Shown here: in pieces, positions 44,423 to 53,105 of the stretch
Layout of the letters: every line of letters begins with the position of its first letter
Position numbering within the stretch: the first letter of the stretch is position 1
Assembly (NCBI RefSeq): GCF_000802385.1
Contig: NZ_JTDN01000001.1
Span: 1,495,501 to 1,559,500 of the forward strand
DNA length: 64,000 bases
Reading direction: 5' to 3'
From: Croceibacterium mercuriale
GTDB lineage: Bacteria > Pseudomonadota > Alphaproteobacteria > Sphingomonadales > Sphingomonadaceae
The notes under the pieces: generated by a model
What the model was told of the DNA's origin: nothing
Database searches by the model: none
Seen by the model: the letters and a program-made list of their open reading frames with translations, nothing else
Made by a program: the position numbers and the translations under genes

Positions 44423-46011
44423 CAGCGCAGATCCAGCATGACGACCGACTTGGCCGGCAGCGTCACCGTCAGCGTGTCGCCCTGCACGGTTGCACCGTTG
44501 AACGTCGCCGGCTGCACCGCTTCCGGCGCATCGAACGTGTTCAGCGCCGTCATCTCGTCGGCCGTCAGCACCATCCCGCTGACCGCACCGGGGGTCACGC
44601 CCTGCATCCGGATGGTGACGGTGGAGGGCTGGTCGGGGTCGGCATTGGTCAGGCCGACATGCACCACACCGTCCTTGCCCCGCACCGCGGACGCACTGAC
44701 CGTCGGCAGGGTCGAAGGGCCGGCATTGTAGTACGGCGACTGGATCTCCACCGGCAGCACCGTTCCGTCCATGTAGTCCCGATACATGTGGAAGACATGG
44801 TAGGTCGGTGTCAGCACCATCTTCGGCCCGTCGGTCAGGATCATGGCCTGCAGCACGTTCACCATCTGCGCGATGGCGGTCATCTTCACACGGTCGGCAT
44901 GCTTGGCGAAGATGTTGAGGTGGATGGCCGCCACCAGCGCATCGCGCAGCGTGTTCTGCTGCCGCAGGAAGCCGGGATTGGTGCCCGGATCACCCGCGTA
45001 CCAGGTGCCCCATTCGTCCACCGCCAGCCAGATGCGCTTCTCCGGATCGTACTTGTCCATCACATCGGTATGCTGGGTGATCAGTTCGTCCATGCGGTTG
45101 GCCGCTGCCAGGGTCAGCGCCCACTTGTCCTCGCCGAACTGGGTCGCGCTGGCGCGCGGCGGCCAGCCACCCGGAACGGTGTAGTAGTGCAGCGACAGCG
45201 CGTCGATCTGGCGCGACGCCTCGCGGATCAGCACCTCCGTCCAGTTGGCGTCATCATTGTTCGCGCCCGCCGCGATCTTGATGATGCGGGTGCCCTGCGG
45301 CGCCTTGATGAACGTGGCATAGCGTCGCGTCAGGTCCGCCGCATACTCGGGCCGCATGTTGCCGCCGCAGCCCCACAGTTCGTTGCCGACGCCGAAATAG
45401 GGTACGGCCCAGGGTTCAGGATGACCGTTTCGCGCACGCTCCTCCGCCAGGCTGCCGGCGGGCGAGGTCATGTATTCGATCCACTCCGCCATTTCCTGCG
45501 GCGTGCCGTTGCCGACATTGCCGGCGACATAGGCCTCCGCGCCCAGCAGCTCGACAAGATCCATGAACTCGTGCGTGCCCACGGTGTTCGGCTCTTCCAC
45601 GCCGCCCCAGTGGGTGTTGATCTTGACCGGACGGTCACGGCGCGGGCCGATGCCTTCACGCCAGTGATATTCGTCGGCAAAGCAGCCGCCGGGCCAGCGG
45701 ACGACCGGTACGCGCAGCTCGCGCAAGGCGGCCAGCACGTCGTTGCGGAAGCCCCGCGTGCTGGGGATCGCGCGGTCATTGCCGACCCACAGACCGCCAT
45801 AGATGCCGGTGCCCAGATGCTCCGCAAACTGGGTGAAGATGCGCTTGTCATAGACCGGGCCAGGCGTGTCGGCGCGGACCGTGATGGCGGCGGTGCCCTG
45901 CGCCGGCACGGGGGCCATCACCGGGCGTTGCGCGTCCTGTGCATGCGCCACGGCGACGGGTGCCGTGGCCAGCAGCAAGGCTGTGGCGAGGCGGCGGCAG
46001 ACTTTCAGCAT
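44422..46011 (-). CDS. GH51 alpha-L-arabinofuranosidase
   Basis: 529-residue retaining arabinofuranosidase. The acid/base is Glu211 (VGNELWGCGG) and the nucleophile Glu333 (VDEWGTWY), with the conserved VRWPGGCFADEYHWREGIGP loop. Unlike many cytoplasmic GH51 enzymes it has a signal peptide (LLLATAPVAVAHA-Q), so it would act in the periplasm on oligosaccharides imported by the TonB receptor. The ATG at 46011 follows GGGGAGAGAACAA, a strong ribosome site; an ATG five codons upstream is rejected. One-base overlap with the next gene. Confidence 0.94.
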   Translation of the reverse strand: MLKVCRRLATALLLATAPVAVAHAQDAQRPVMAPVPAQGTAAITVRADTPGPVYDKRIFTQFAEHLGTGIYGGLWVGNDRAIPSTRGFRNDVLAALRELRVPVVRWPGGCFADEYHWREGIGPRRDRPVKINTHWGGVEEPNTVGTHEFMDLVELLGAEAYVAGNVGNGTPQEMAEWIEYMTSPAGSLAEERARNGHPEPWAVPYFGVGNELWGCGGNMRPEYAADLTRRYATFIKAPQGTRIIKIAAGANNDDANWTEVLIREASRQIDALSLHYYTVPGGWPPRASATQFGEDKWALTLAAANRMDELITQHTDVMDKYDPEKRIWLAVDEWGTWYAGDPGTNPGFLRQQNTLRDALVAAIHLNIFAKHADRVKMTAIAQMVNVLQAMILTDGPKMVLTPTYHVFHMYRDYMDGTVLPVEIQSPYYNAGPSTLPTVSASAVRGKDGVVHVGLTNADPDQPSTVTIRMQGVTPGAVSGMVLTADEMTALNTFDAPEAVQPATFNGATVQGDTLTVTLPAKSVVMLDLR

Positions 46012-46044
46012 TTGTTCTCTCCCCATTATCGTTATCGTGTCAGG

Positions 46045-46971
46045 TCAGTCGTGGAACTCTTCCACCGTGCGGATCTCGCCCCGCAAGAAGGCGTCGGCGA
46101 CCAGTTGCAGCGGGCGCACATCGGCTTCGCTGCGGCCGGCTTCGACCAGCTCCGCGAAGCGGGCATACAGGCCGGGATATTCCCGATCCGGTGCGCGGCT
46201 CTCCTGCCCGTCCAGCACCAGCACCGCGCCACCTTCGCGCAGCAGCAGCGGACCGGCCTCGGTCTCCACAGCGATGTCCCAGCTCTGCGGCCCGGTCTGG
46301 CGGAAGTCGAAATCGGCCTCCACCGGCACGCCATCGCCGGACCGGAAGGTGATGCGCGCGGCGATGGGACTCGCACAATTGGCCGGCCGTTCCAGCACCG
46401 CCTCGGTCAGGAAGAACTGCCAGGGCAGGATCTGGGTGGCGATTGACAGGGCATTGATGCCCGGATCGAACACACCCAGCCCGCCGGCCTGCCAGATCCA
46501 GTGCTGCCCCGGATGCCAGACGCGCACATCCTCCCGCCAGGTGATGGTCACGCCCGTGATCGTCTTGTCGGCCAGCCATGCCTCGGCCCGCTCGACCCCG
46601 GCGGCGAAACGCGAGTGCCAGCTGGCGAACAGGGTGCGGCCGGCGGCGTCAGCCTCCGCCTGCAGCGCGGCCACTTCCGCCACGGTGGCCCCGGGCGGCT
46701 TCTCCAGGAAGACGTGCAGCCCGGCGCGCAGCGCCTGATGCGCCAGGTCGTACCGGACCTGTGGCGGGGTGCACAGCGCCACCGCATCCACCGGCGGACC
46801 GTCCGCCAGCAACGCATCCAGCGTCGGGAAGGTGGGCACGCCATCGGCATGCGCGTCAGACCGGCTGACCAGCGCGGCCAGTTCGAAGCGCGGGTCGGCG
46901 GCGATCGCGGGCAGATGCTGGTCGCGCGCGATCTTGCCGACGCCGACAATGGCGAGCCGGATGGCGGCCAT
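46045..46971 (-). CDS. Gfo/Idh/MocA dehydrogenase, probable L-arabinose (galactose) 1-dehydrogenase
   Basis: 308-residue NAD(P)-dependent sugar dehydrogenase. The Rossmann loop is IVGVGKIARDQHLPAI and the family catalytic motif is FLEKPPG. The C-terminal dimerisation sheet is present. In length and in phrases such as WHPGQHWIWQAGGLGVFDPGINAL it resembles galactose/arabinose 1-dehydrogenases such as Azospirillum AraA-type enzymes, oxidising L-arabinose to its lactone; substrate is inferred. It starts three bases after the AraD1 stop, in one transcript with the semialdehyde dehydrogenase. Confidence 0.86.
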   Translation of the reverse strand: MAAIRLAIVGVGKIARDQHLPAIAADPRFELAALVSRSDAHADGVPTFPTLDALLADGPPVDAVALCTPPQVRYDLAHQALRAGLHVFLEKPPGATVAEVAALQAEADAAGRTLFASWHSRFAAGVERAEAWLADKTITGVTITWREDVRVWHPGQHWIWQAGGLGVFDPGINALSIATQILPWQFFLTEAVLERPANCASPIAARITFRSGDGVPVEADFDFRQTGPQSWDIAVETEAGPLLLREGGAVLVLDGQESRAPDREYPGLYARFAELVEAGRSEADVRPLQLVADAFLRGEIRTVEEFHD

Positions 46972-46974
46972 CGA

Positions 46975-47967
46975 TCAGAGCTCCCGCACGGTGGCGGACA
47001 CCGCTGCCGCACGGCTCAGCGGGTTGCGCAGCGGCAGGGTGAACGGCGCGGCCTCGATCTCGAACACGTCGCCTTCCTCGGTCTTCACGCCCTCGCTGAA
47101 GGACAGGGTCGCGGTGCCGAAGAAGTGGACATGCACGTCCCCCGGGCGGCGGAACAGGTCGTACTTGAAGTGATGCCCTTCCAGATTGGCCAGGCTGTGG
47201 GACATGTTCGCCTCGCCAGACAGGAACGGCTTCTCCCACAGGACCTCGCCATCGCGGTGGATGCGGCTCATGCCTTCGACATGGGCGGGCGGCGGACCGA
47301 CCAGCAGCTCCGGCCCCAGCGAGGCCTGGCGCAGCTTGGAGTGGGCCAGCCACAGGTAATTGTGCCGTTCCGTCACATGGTCGCTGAACTCGTTGCCCAG
47401 GCACAGGCCCAGGCGGAACGGGGTGCCATCGGGACCGATCAGGTAGATGCCGGCCAGCTCCGGCTCCTCGCCGCCATCCTGCGCGAAGGCCGGCATTGCC
47501 AGCGGGGCGCCGGGGCCGACCAGCTGCGAACCGTCGCCCTTGTAGAACCATTCCGGCTGCTGCCCGGTCTGGCCGGCAACGGGCTTGCCGCCCTCCAGCC
47601 CTTCCAGGAACATGCGCATGGAATCGGTCTGCTTCTCGGCCGCGGCGGCTTCGCGATGCATCTTGTCGCGCCCTTCGGCGGACCCGAGGTGGGTCAGGCC
47701 GGTGCCGGTCATCTGCAGATGCGCCGGATCGGCATGGTCGATCGGGGCGATGATGCGCCCGGCCTCCAGCTCCGCCGCGAGATCGACCGTATCGCCCTTG
47801 CCCGAACCATCGACCAGTTCGGCCAGCGTGCTGCCGGCGGCGATCGCCTGTTCCGCCAGGGCGCGGATGGTGGTGGCGCCCGGCACCAGCCAGGCGTCAT
47901 CTCCGCGGGCGGCGATCACGGCACGGGCGCCGTCGGCGGCGCGATGTTGCAGAAGGCGCAGATACAT
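46975..47967 (-). CDS. AraD1 family (fumarylacetoacetase-fold) protein, probable 2-keto-3-deoxy-L-arabonate dehydratase
   Basis: 330-residue protein with the FAH-like fold. Metal-site pattern IGPDGTPFRLGLCLGNEFSDH is followed by RHNYLWLAHSKLRQASLGPELLVG, which I associate with the AraD1 group found in arabinose loci. In this pathway it would dehydrate 2-keto-3-deoxy-L-arabonate to alpha-ketoglutaric semialdehyde, in place of the DHDPS-type AraD of Azospirillum; the alternative is aldol cleavage. The presence of a semialdehyde dehydrogenase next door favours dehydration. No signal peptide, so it acts in the cytoplasm. Confidence 0.8.
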   Translation of the reverse strand: MYLRLLQHRAADGARAVIAARGDDAWLVPGATTIRALAEQAIAAGSTLAELVDGSGKGDTVDLAAELEAGRIIAPIDHADPAHLQMTGTGLTHLGSAEGRDKMHREAAAAEKQTDSMRMFLEGLEGGKPVAGQTGQQPEWFYKGDGSQLVGPGAPLAMPAFAQDGGEEPELAGIYLIGPDGTPFRLGLCLGNEFSDHVTERHNYLWLAHSKLRQASLGPELLVGPPPAHVEGMSRIHRDGEVLWEKPFLSGEANMSHSLANLEGHHFKYDLFRRPGDVHVHFFGTATLSFSEGVKTEEGDVFEIEAAPFTLPLRNPLSRAAAVSATVREL

Positions 47968-48042
47968 CAGTTCATCCCCTTGTCGGGCCCGCCGCCCATG
48001 CGGCGCTGCCCCTTGTTCTACAGTGACTGTGTTCGTTAATCC

Positions 48043-49593
48043 TCAGACCGCCTTGCCGTCCAGCAGCAGCGGTGCGCCGGCCTGCCCGCCATTGCGCAGT
48101 TCCGGCGGCAGCAGCTCCGCGGGCAGGTTCTGATAGCTCACCGGCCGCAGAAAGCGGTCGATCGCCAGACTGCCCACGCTGGTGGTGCGCCCGTCGGACG
48201 TCGCCGGGAAAGGCCCGCCATGGACCATGGCGTGCGCCACCTCCACGCCGGTCGGCCAGCCATTCACCAGCACGCGGCCAGCTTTCAACTCCAGCACGGG
48301 CACCAGCCGCGCGGCGGCATCGGTGTCGCCGGCATCCATCTGGATCGTCGCCGTCAGCTGACCTTCGGCAGCCTGCAATACCCCGATCAGCTCCGCCTCG
48401 TCCCGGCAGCGGACCAGCAGGCTGGACGCACCAAAGATCTCGTGACCCAGCGCCTCGTCCGCCAGGAAGGCCGCCGCCGTGGTGGCGAACAGGCCTGCCT
48501 GGCCGCAGGTGGGGCTGCCAACCGAACCGCGGCCGACGGTCTCGACCTGCGGATGGCTGGACAGGTCCTCCACACCCTTGGTGTAGGCGGCATGGATGCC
48601 CGGGGTCAGCATGGTCGAAGACGGCGCATCGCCCAGCGCCGTGCGCGCGGCATTGAGGAAGGCGTCCAGCCCTTCCCCTTCCACGGCCACCACCAGGCCC
48701 GGATTGGTGCAGAACTGGCCCGCACCCATCGTCAGCGAACCGACGAACGCCATGCCCAGCGCCGCGCCGCGCGCCCTCAGCGCTTCCGGCATCAGCACCA
48801 CCGGGTTGATGCTCGACATCTCGGCGTAGACCGGGATCGGCACGGGCCGCGCCTGCGCCAGCCTGACCAGCGCCATGCCACCGCCGCGCGATCCGGTGAA
48901 GCCCACCGCCGCGATGCGCGGATCCTGCACCAGTGCGGAACCGAGATCGTTGCCGGGGCCGGTCAGATGACCGAACACGCCGTCCGGCAGACCGGACGCC
49001 GCAACCGCCTTGCGGATCGCCTCGGCCACCAGCTCACCCGTTGCCGGATGCGCCGGGTGCCCCTTCACCACCACCGGACACCCGGCGGCCAGGGCCGAGG
49101 CGGTGTCGCCGCCGGCAGTGGAGAAGGCGAGCGGGAAGTTGGACGCGCCGAACACGGCCACCGGGCCGAGTGGGACGGTGCGCAGGCGCAGGTCCGGCCG
49201 CGGCAGCGGCTGGCGGTCGGGCAACGCCGTATCGATGCGCAGACCGCGCCAGGCACCTGCGCGCACCACCTCCGCGAACAGCTTCAGCTGACCTATTGTC
49301 CGACCACGCTCCCCCTCCAGCCGCGCCCGCGGCAGACCGGATTCGCGCGATGCGGTCTCGATCAGCGTGTCGCCGATCGCCTCGATCTCCTCGCCGATCT
49401 GCTCCAGGAAGCGGCTGCGGGTCTCGGCGTCCGTGCCGCGGTAGGCGTCGAAGGCTGCGGCCGCCGCTGCGCAGGCGGCCTCCACATCGGCCGTGCCGTG
49501 GACGGGGAAGGCGGGACCTTCCGCCTCGCCGGTGGCGGCACTGATGGAGCGGAACGTGTCGGCGCGGTCGGCAAGCGTTGCCTGATCGGTCAT
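48043..49593 (-). CDS. Alpha-ketoglutaric semialdehyde dehydrogenase
   Basis: 516-residue aldehyde dehydrogenase of the NADP-type subgroup. Catalytic Cys lies in GAGQFCTNPGL, the general-base Glu in YAEMSSINPV, and the cofactor loop in VFGASNFPLAFSTAGG. HEIFGASSLLVRC is typical of KGSADH enzymes that finish the non-phosphorylative arabinose and xylose routes, giving 2-oxoglutarate. The ATG at 49593 has GGAG eight bases upstream. A candidate operator begins only 15 bases before the ATG. It is divergent from the GntR gene by 93 bases and heads the six-gene minus-strand operon. Confidence 0.93.
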   Translation of the reverse strand: MTDQATLADRADTFRSISAATGEAEGPAFPVHGTADVEAACAAAAAAFDAYRGTDAETRSRFLEQIGEEIEAIGDTLIETASRESGLPRARLEGERGRTIGQLKLFAEVVRAGAWRGLRIDTALPDRQPLPRPDLRLRTVPLGPVAVFGASNFPLAFSTAGGDTASALAAGCPVVVKGHPAHPATGELVAEAIRKAVAASGLPDGVFGHLTGPGNDLGSALVQDPRIAAVGFTGSRGGGMALVRLAQARPVPIPVYAEMSSINPVVLMPEALRARGAALGMAFVGSLTMGAGQFCTNPGLVVAVEGEGLDAFLNAARTALGDAPSSTMLTPGIHAAYTKGVEDLSSHPQVETVGRGSVGSPTCGQAGLFATTAAAFLADEALGHEIFGASSLLVRCRDEAELIGVLQAAEGQLTATIQMDAGDTDAAARLVPVLELKAGRVLVNGWPTGVEVAHAMVHGGPFPATSDGRTTSVGSLAIDRFLRPVSYQNLPAELLPPELRNGGQAGAPLLLDGKAV

Positions 49594-49607
49594 GATGAGG
49601 TCTCCGT

Positions 49608-49620
49608 TTACTCGGACATA
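49608..49620 (-). promoter_or_regulatory. Candidate GntR operator upstream of the semialdehyde dehydrogenase gene
   Basis: Minus-strand TATGTCCGAGTAA shares TGTCCGASTA with the sites at 42083 and 51892. It lies in the gap shared with the divergent GntR gene, where autoregulation would also be possible. Confidence 0.45.
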
Positions 49621-49686
49621 TCGGCGGCCATGCGGCTTGGCAATGTTTGCCGTTGCAAGCCCGCACCGCTTTGATAGGCAAGCACC

Positions 49687-50469
49687 ATGACAGATGATGG
49701 GGGCGAAGGAGCGGCCGGTCGGCTGGTGCCGGAGAGCGAGACGCAGCCGGCGGCTGCGCCGCGGATCGCGCGCGGCACGGGGCGGCGCCTGCATGGCGCG
49801 ATCGCGCACAAGCTGGGCACCGCCATCCTCTCAGGCCAGTACCAGCCGGGCGACGTGCTGACTGGCGAGGTCGCCTTCTCGGAGGCGCTGGATGTCTCGC
49901 GCAGTGCCTATCGGGAGGCGATCCAGGTGCTGTCGGCCAAGGGGCTGGTGGAAAGTCGGCCGAAAGCCGGCACCCGGGTGCTGCCACGTCAGCGCTGGAA
50001 CCTGCTGGACCCGGATGTGCTGGCCTGGGCCTTCGGCGGTTCGCCGGACCTGAATTTCATCCGCAATCTGTTCGAACTGCGCGCCATCGTGGAGCCGGCC
50101 GCGGCGCGGTTGGCGGCGGAGCGACGCACGCGGGACGATGTACGGGTGATCAAGGATGCGCTGGGCCGCATGCGACGGCATACGCTCGCCAATGACGAAG
50201 GCCGCGCGGCCGATCGCGACTTCCACACCGCCATCCTGCAGGCGACGCAGAACGATGCACTGGTGACCCTGAGCGCCAGCATCGGCGCCGCAGTCAGCTG
50301 GACCACCCGGTTCAAGATGCGTGCGCGCGACCTGCCGCGCAATCCGGTGCCCGATCACGCCCGCGTGGCTGATGCAATTGCCGCCAGCGACCCGCAGGGG
50401 GCGGAGGATGCCATGCGCCAGTTGGTGGAACTGGCGCTGGAGGACACCCGCAGCTCCATGGAAGACTGA
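49687..50469 (+). CDS. FadR/GntR-family transcriptional regulator of the arabinose locus
   Basis: 260-residue regulator. Residues 35-100 form the GntR winged helix (LGTAILSGQYQPGDVLTGEV ... RSAYREAIQVLSAKGLVESRPKAGTRV); the rest is an FCD effector domain with its metal-ligand pattern (ELRAIVEPAAA, DFHTAILQA, PDHARVADAI). FCD regulators usually bind an acid intermediate, here perhaps 2-keto-3-deoxy-L-arabonate, and release DNA. It is divergent from the degradation operon and convergent with the permease gene, 36 bases apart. The first 34 residues before the domain look disordered, and a later start is possible. Confidence 0.91.
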   Translation: MTDDGGEGAAGRLVPESETQPAAAPRIARGTGRRLHGAIAHKLGTAILSGQYQPGDVLTGEVAFSEALDVSRSAYREAIQVLSAKGLVESRPKAGTRVLPRQRWNLLDPDVLAWAFGGSPDLNFIRNLFELRAIVEPAAARLAAERRTRDDVRVIKDALGRMRRHTLANDEGRAADRDFHTAILQATQNDALVTLSASIGAAVSWTTRFKMRARDLPRNPVPDHARVADAIAASDPQGAEDAMRQLVELALEDTRSSMED

Positions 50470-50505
50470 GGCACCGCCTCAGCCTTCCTAGAGATTACGC
50501 CTGCT

Positions 50506-51816
50506 TCAGGCTGTGCGGCTTGGCGGCGGGAGCGCGTTGGTGGGGCGAGCGCCCCATACAGCGTAGTACACGACGAACAGCTCGCACACGATCGTCAGCA
50601 GAAACGACCATTGCAGGCCGTAAGCATCGGCCAGCACGCCCTGGATCGCCACCAGCGCACCGCCGGCGATCGCCATGATCAGCAGGCCGGAACCTTCTTC
50701 GGTCAGCGGCCCCAGGCCACGGATGCCCAGCGTGAAGATCGTCGGGAACATGATCGAGTGGAACAGCCCGACCGAAATCAGCGCCCACATTGCGGCTTCG
50801 CCGGATGCGAAGGTCGCGATGGTCATGACGATCGCGGCACCGATACCGGCAATCGCCAGAGCCTTGGCCGGATCCATCCGCTGCATGGCGAAGGCGCCGA
50901 TCAACCGGCCCACCATCATGCCGCCCCACAGCAGGAACAGGTAGTTGGATGCCTGCTGCTGGGTCAGATTGCCGATGTCGGGTTGGGACACGAAGTTGAT
51001 GAACAGGTTGCCCACGCCGATCTCTGCCAGCAGGTAGGCGATCATCGCCGGGATCGCGAGCACCAGGTTGCGGTGCTGCCACAGCGACTGCCCGCGCCGT
51101 TCTTCCTTCGCCGACCGCTGCGTGGCGGCGCCGAGTGCGGGAAACGGGAAGCGCGCGATCACGATCGCCAGCACCGCCAGCACTGCGGCGACGAGCAGGT
51201 AAGGCAGGATCACCGATTGTGCATCGGCCAGCCGCTCCGCTTCCGTCAGCACCGCGTCACCCGCGGCGGCCGTGCCACCGGCCGTCCGCCCCAGGATCAG
51301 ATAGCCGCCGAACAGTGGGGCCAGTGTCGCACCCGCAGAGTTGAACGCCTGCACCAGGTTCAGCCGGGAGGACGCGGTCTCGGGCGCGCCGACCACTGCG
51401 ACATAGGGGTTGGCCGCCACCTGCAGCAGGGTGATGCCGCTGGCGATCACGAACAGCGCGATCAACGTCACGCCATAGGAAGGGATCATCGCCGCGGGCA
51501 CCATCAGCAGCGCGCCGCCGGCCATCATGCCCAGCCCGGCAACCATCGACCGCTGATAGCCTATCCGCTCGATCAGCTTGGCGGACGGGATGGAGGCGAA
51601 GAAATAGGCGATGAACCACACGGATTCGATCAGCGTGGTCTGGAAGTAGGACAGCTCGAACACGGAGCGCAGATGCGGCAGCAACGTCCCGTTGATGACG
51701 GTGATGAAGCCCCACATGAAGAACAGGCTGGCGAGCAGCGTCAGTGCCGGGCGATAGTTCATCCCCGGCTGCGCTTCACCTATCGGCGCAGGCGCACCTG
51801 CAGTCGGCAATGCCAT
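50506..51816 (-). CDS. FucP-type sugar:proton symporter (MFS)
   Basis: 436-residue, 12-helix major facilitator permease of the FucP/GluP group. The first helices carry SLFFMWGFITVINGTLLPHL and SVWFIAYFFASIPSAKLIERIGY, the group's signature, and ITLLQVAANPYVAVVG is also typical. It would bring L-arabinose or a related monosaccharide across the inner membrane. The ATG at 51816 follows GGAGAG; seven codons of upstream in-frame sequence are left out. It is divergent from the galM-type gene, and the shared gap holds one of the candidate operators. Confidence 0.93.
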   Translation of the reverse strand: MALPTAGAPAPIGEAQPGMNYRPALTLLASLFFMWGFITVINGTLLPHLRSVFELSYFQTTLIESVWFIAYFFASIPSAKLIERIGYQRSMVAGLGMMAGGALLMVPAAMIPSYGVTLIALFVIASGITLLQVAANPYVAVVGAPETASSRLNLVQAFNSAGATLAPLFGGYLILGRTAGGTAAAGDAVLTEAERLADAQSVILPYLLVAAVLAVLAIVIARFPFPALGAATQRSAKEERRGQSLWQHRNLVLAIPAMIAYLLAEIGVGNLFINFVSQPDIGNLTQQQASNYLFLLWGGMMVGRLIGAFAMQRMDPAKALAIAGIGAAIVMTIATFASGEAAMWALISVGLFHSIMFPTIFTLGIRGLGPLTEEGSGLLIMAIAGGALVAIQGVLADAYGLQWSFLLTIVCELFVVYYAVWGARPTNALPPPSRTA

Positions 51817-51891
51817 CGCGTATTCTCTCCCTGACATTCACCCGGCGACGAATCTCGGCACCGGTGTGATCAAATCCTTGCCCTAGCTTTT

Positions 51892-51904
51892 TATGTCCGA
51901 CTAT
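51892..51904 (+). promoter_or_regulatory. Candidate GntR operator in the permease/epimerase divergent promoter
   Basis: TATGTCCGACTAT shares TGTCCGASTA with the other two sites and includes GTC-C-GAC, a small perfect inverted repeat. It lies 40 bases before the epimerase ATG and 76 before the permease ATG, well placed to control both. Confidence 0.45.
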
Positions 51905-51943
51905 ATAGCACGGCGAAGCTAGTCAACGATGATGGGAGAGAAC

Positions 51944-53092
51944 ATGCGGGAGCTCGGCATGCCGGCACGGTCGGCAATGGTGGTAGCGCTATTCCTGGCC
52001 GGGACGGGTCATGCGCTCGCCGGCGAGATGACACGTGAGCGCGCCGGGCAGCTGGCGGACGGCACTGTCGTGGAGGCGGTGACGCTGACCAATGACAATG
52101 GCGTGTCCGCCCGCATCCTGACCTACGGCGCCACCCTGCAGTCGCTGATCGCCCCCGACCGGGAGGGCAAGCTGGCCGATGTCACCCTGGGCTACGACGA
52201 TCTGGCAGGCTATGTCGACACGCCCAACTATTTCGGCGTCACTGTCGGTCGCTACGCCAACCGCATCGCCGGCGGGCGCTTTGCAATCGACGGACAGAGC
52301 TTCCAGCTGCCCCAGAATGACGGCGACAATTCGTTGCACGGCGGCGGCGCCGGCTTTGACAAGAAGAACTGGCAGGTCGCCAGCGCGACCTCCGGCGCGA
52401 CACCCGGCGTGGTGATGACGCTGACCAGCCCCGATGGCGACAGCGGCTATCCGGGCGAGGTGAAGGCGAAGGTCACTTACACGCTCGACAATGCCGGCAA
52501 TCTGGCGATCACGTTTGAGGCTGATACGACCAAGCCGACCGTCATAAATATGACAAATCATGCGATCTTCAATCTGGCTGGCGAAGGCGCCGCCGGCGGC
52601 ATCGAAGGACATCGCCTGACCATCCCGGCCGCACACTTTACGCCCGTGTCGGAGATCCTGATTCCGACCGGAGAACGGATGCCTGTCGCCGGTACCGTGT
52701 TCGACTTCCGCCAGGCTCGCTACATCGCGCACGGCCTGCGGGACGGCACAGACGAGCAGATCCGCTTCGGCCGCGGCTATGACCATAACTGGGCGCTGGA
52801 CAAGGGCCTGACCGTGCAGCCCCAGCTGGCCGCCCGGCTGGAGGATCCCGTATCCGGCCGCGTGCTGGAGGTGCTGACCACCGAACCCGGCGTGCAGGTC
52901 TATACCGGCAATTTCCTGGACGGCACGCTGATCGGCAAGAACGGCCACCTGTACCGCATGGGCGACGGCATCGCGATGGAACCGCAGAAGTTCCCCGACG
53001 CGCCCAACCAGCCCGATTTCGTTTCGCCCCGTGTCGATCCCGGCAAGCCCTATCGCCACGCCATGATCTACCGCATTTCCACTGCGCGCTAA
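51944..53092 (+). CDS. galM: Exported aldose 1-epimerase (GalM type)
   Basis: 382-residue mutarotase with a signal peptide ([16 protein letters not shown]), so it acts in the periplasm. GalM landmarks are visible: [58 protein letters not shown], the catalytic His in [12 protein letters not shown], and the catalytic Glu in [12 protein letters not shown]. It would speed up anomer exchange before uptake or oxidation. The start at 51944 is chosen for its GGGAGAG site; an ATG five codons upstream is possible. It pairs with the arabonate dehydratase gene 13 bases downstream. Confidence 0.92.
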   Translation: MRELGMPARSAMVVALFLAGTGHALAGEMTRERAGQLADGTVVEAVTLTNDNGVSARILTYGATLQSLIAPDREGKLADVTLGYDDLAGYVDTPNYFGVTVGRYANRIAGGRFAIDGQSFQLPQNDGDNSLHGGGAGFDKKNWQVASATSGATPGVVMTLTSPDGDSGYPGEVKAKVTYTLDNAGNLAITFEADTTKPTVINMTNHAIFNLAGEGAAGGIEGHRLTIPAAHFTPVSEILIPTGERMPVAGTVFDFRQARYIAHGLRDGTDEQIRFGRGYDHNWALDKGLTVQPQLAARLEDPVSGRVLEVLTTEPGVQVYTGNFLDGTLIGKNGHLYRMGDGIAMEPQKFPDAPNQPDFVSPRVDPGKPYRHAMIYRISTAR

Positions 53093-53105
53093 GGACGCCC
53101 GCTCC

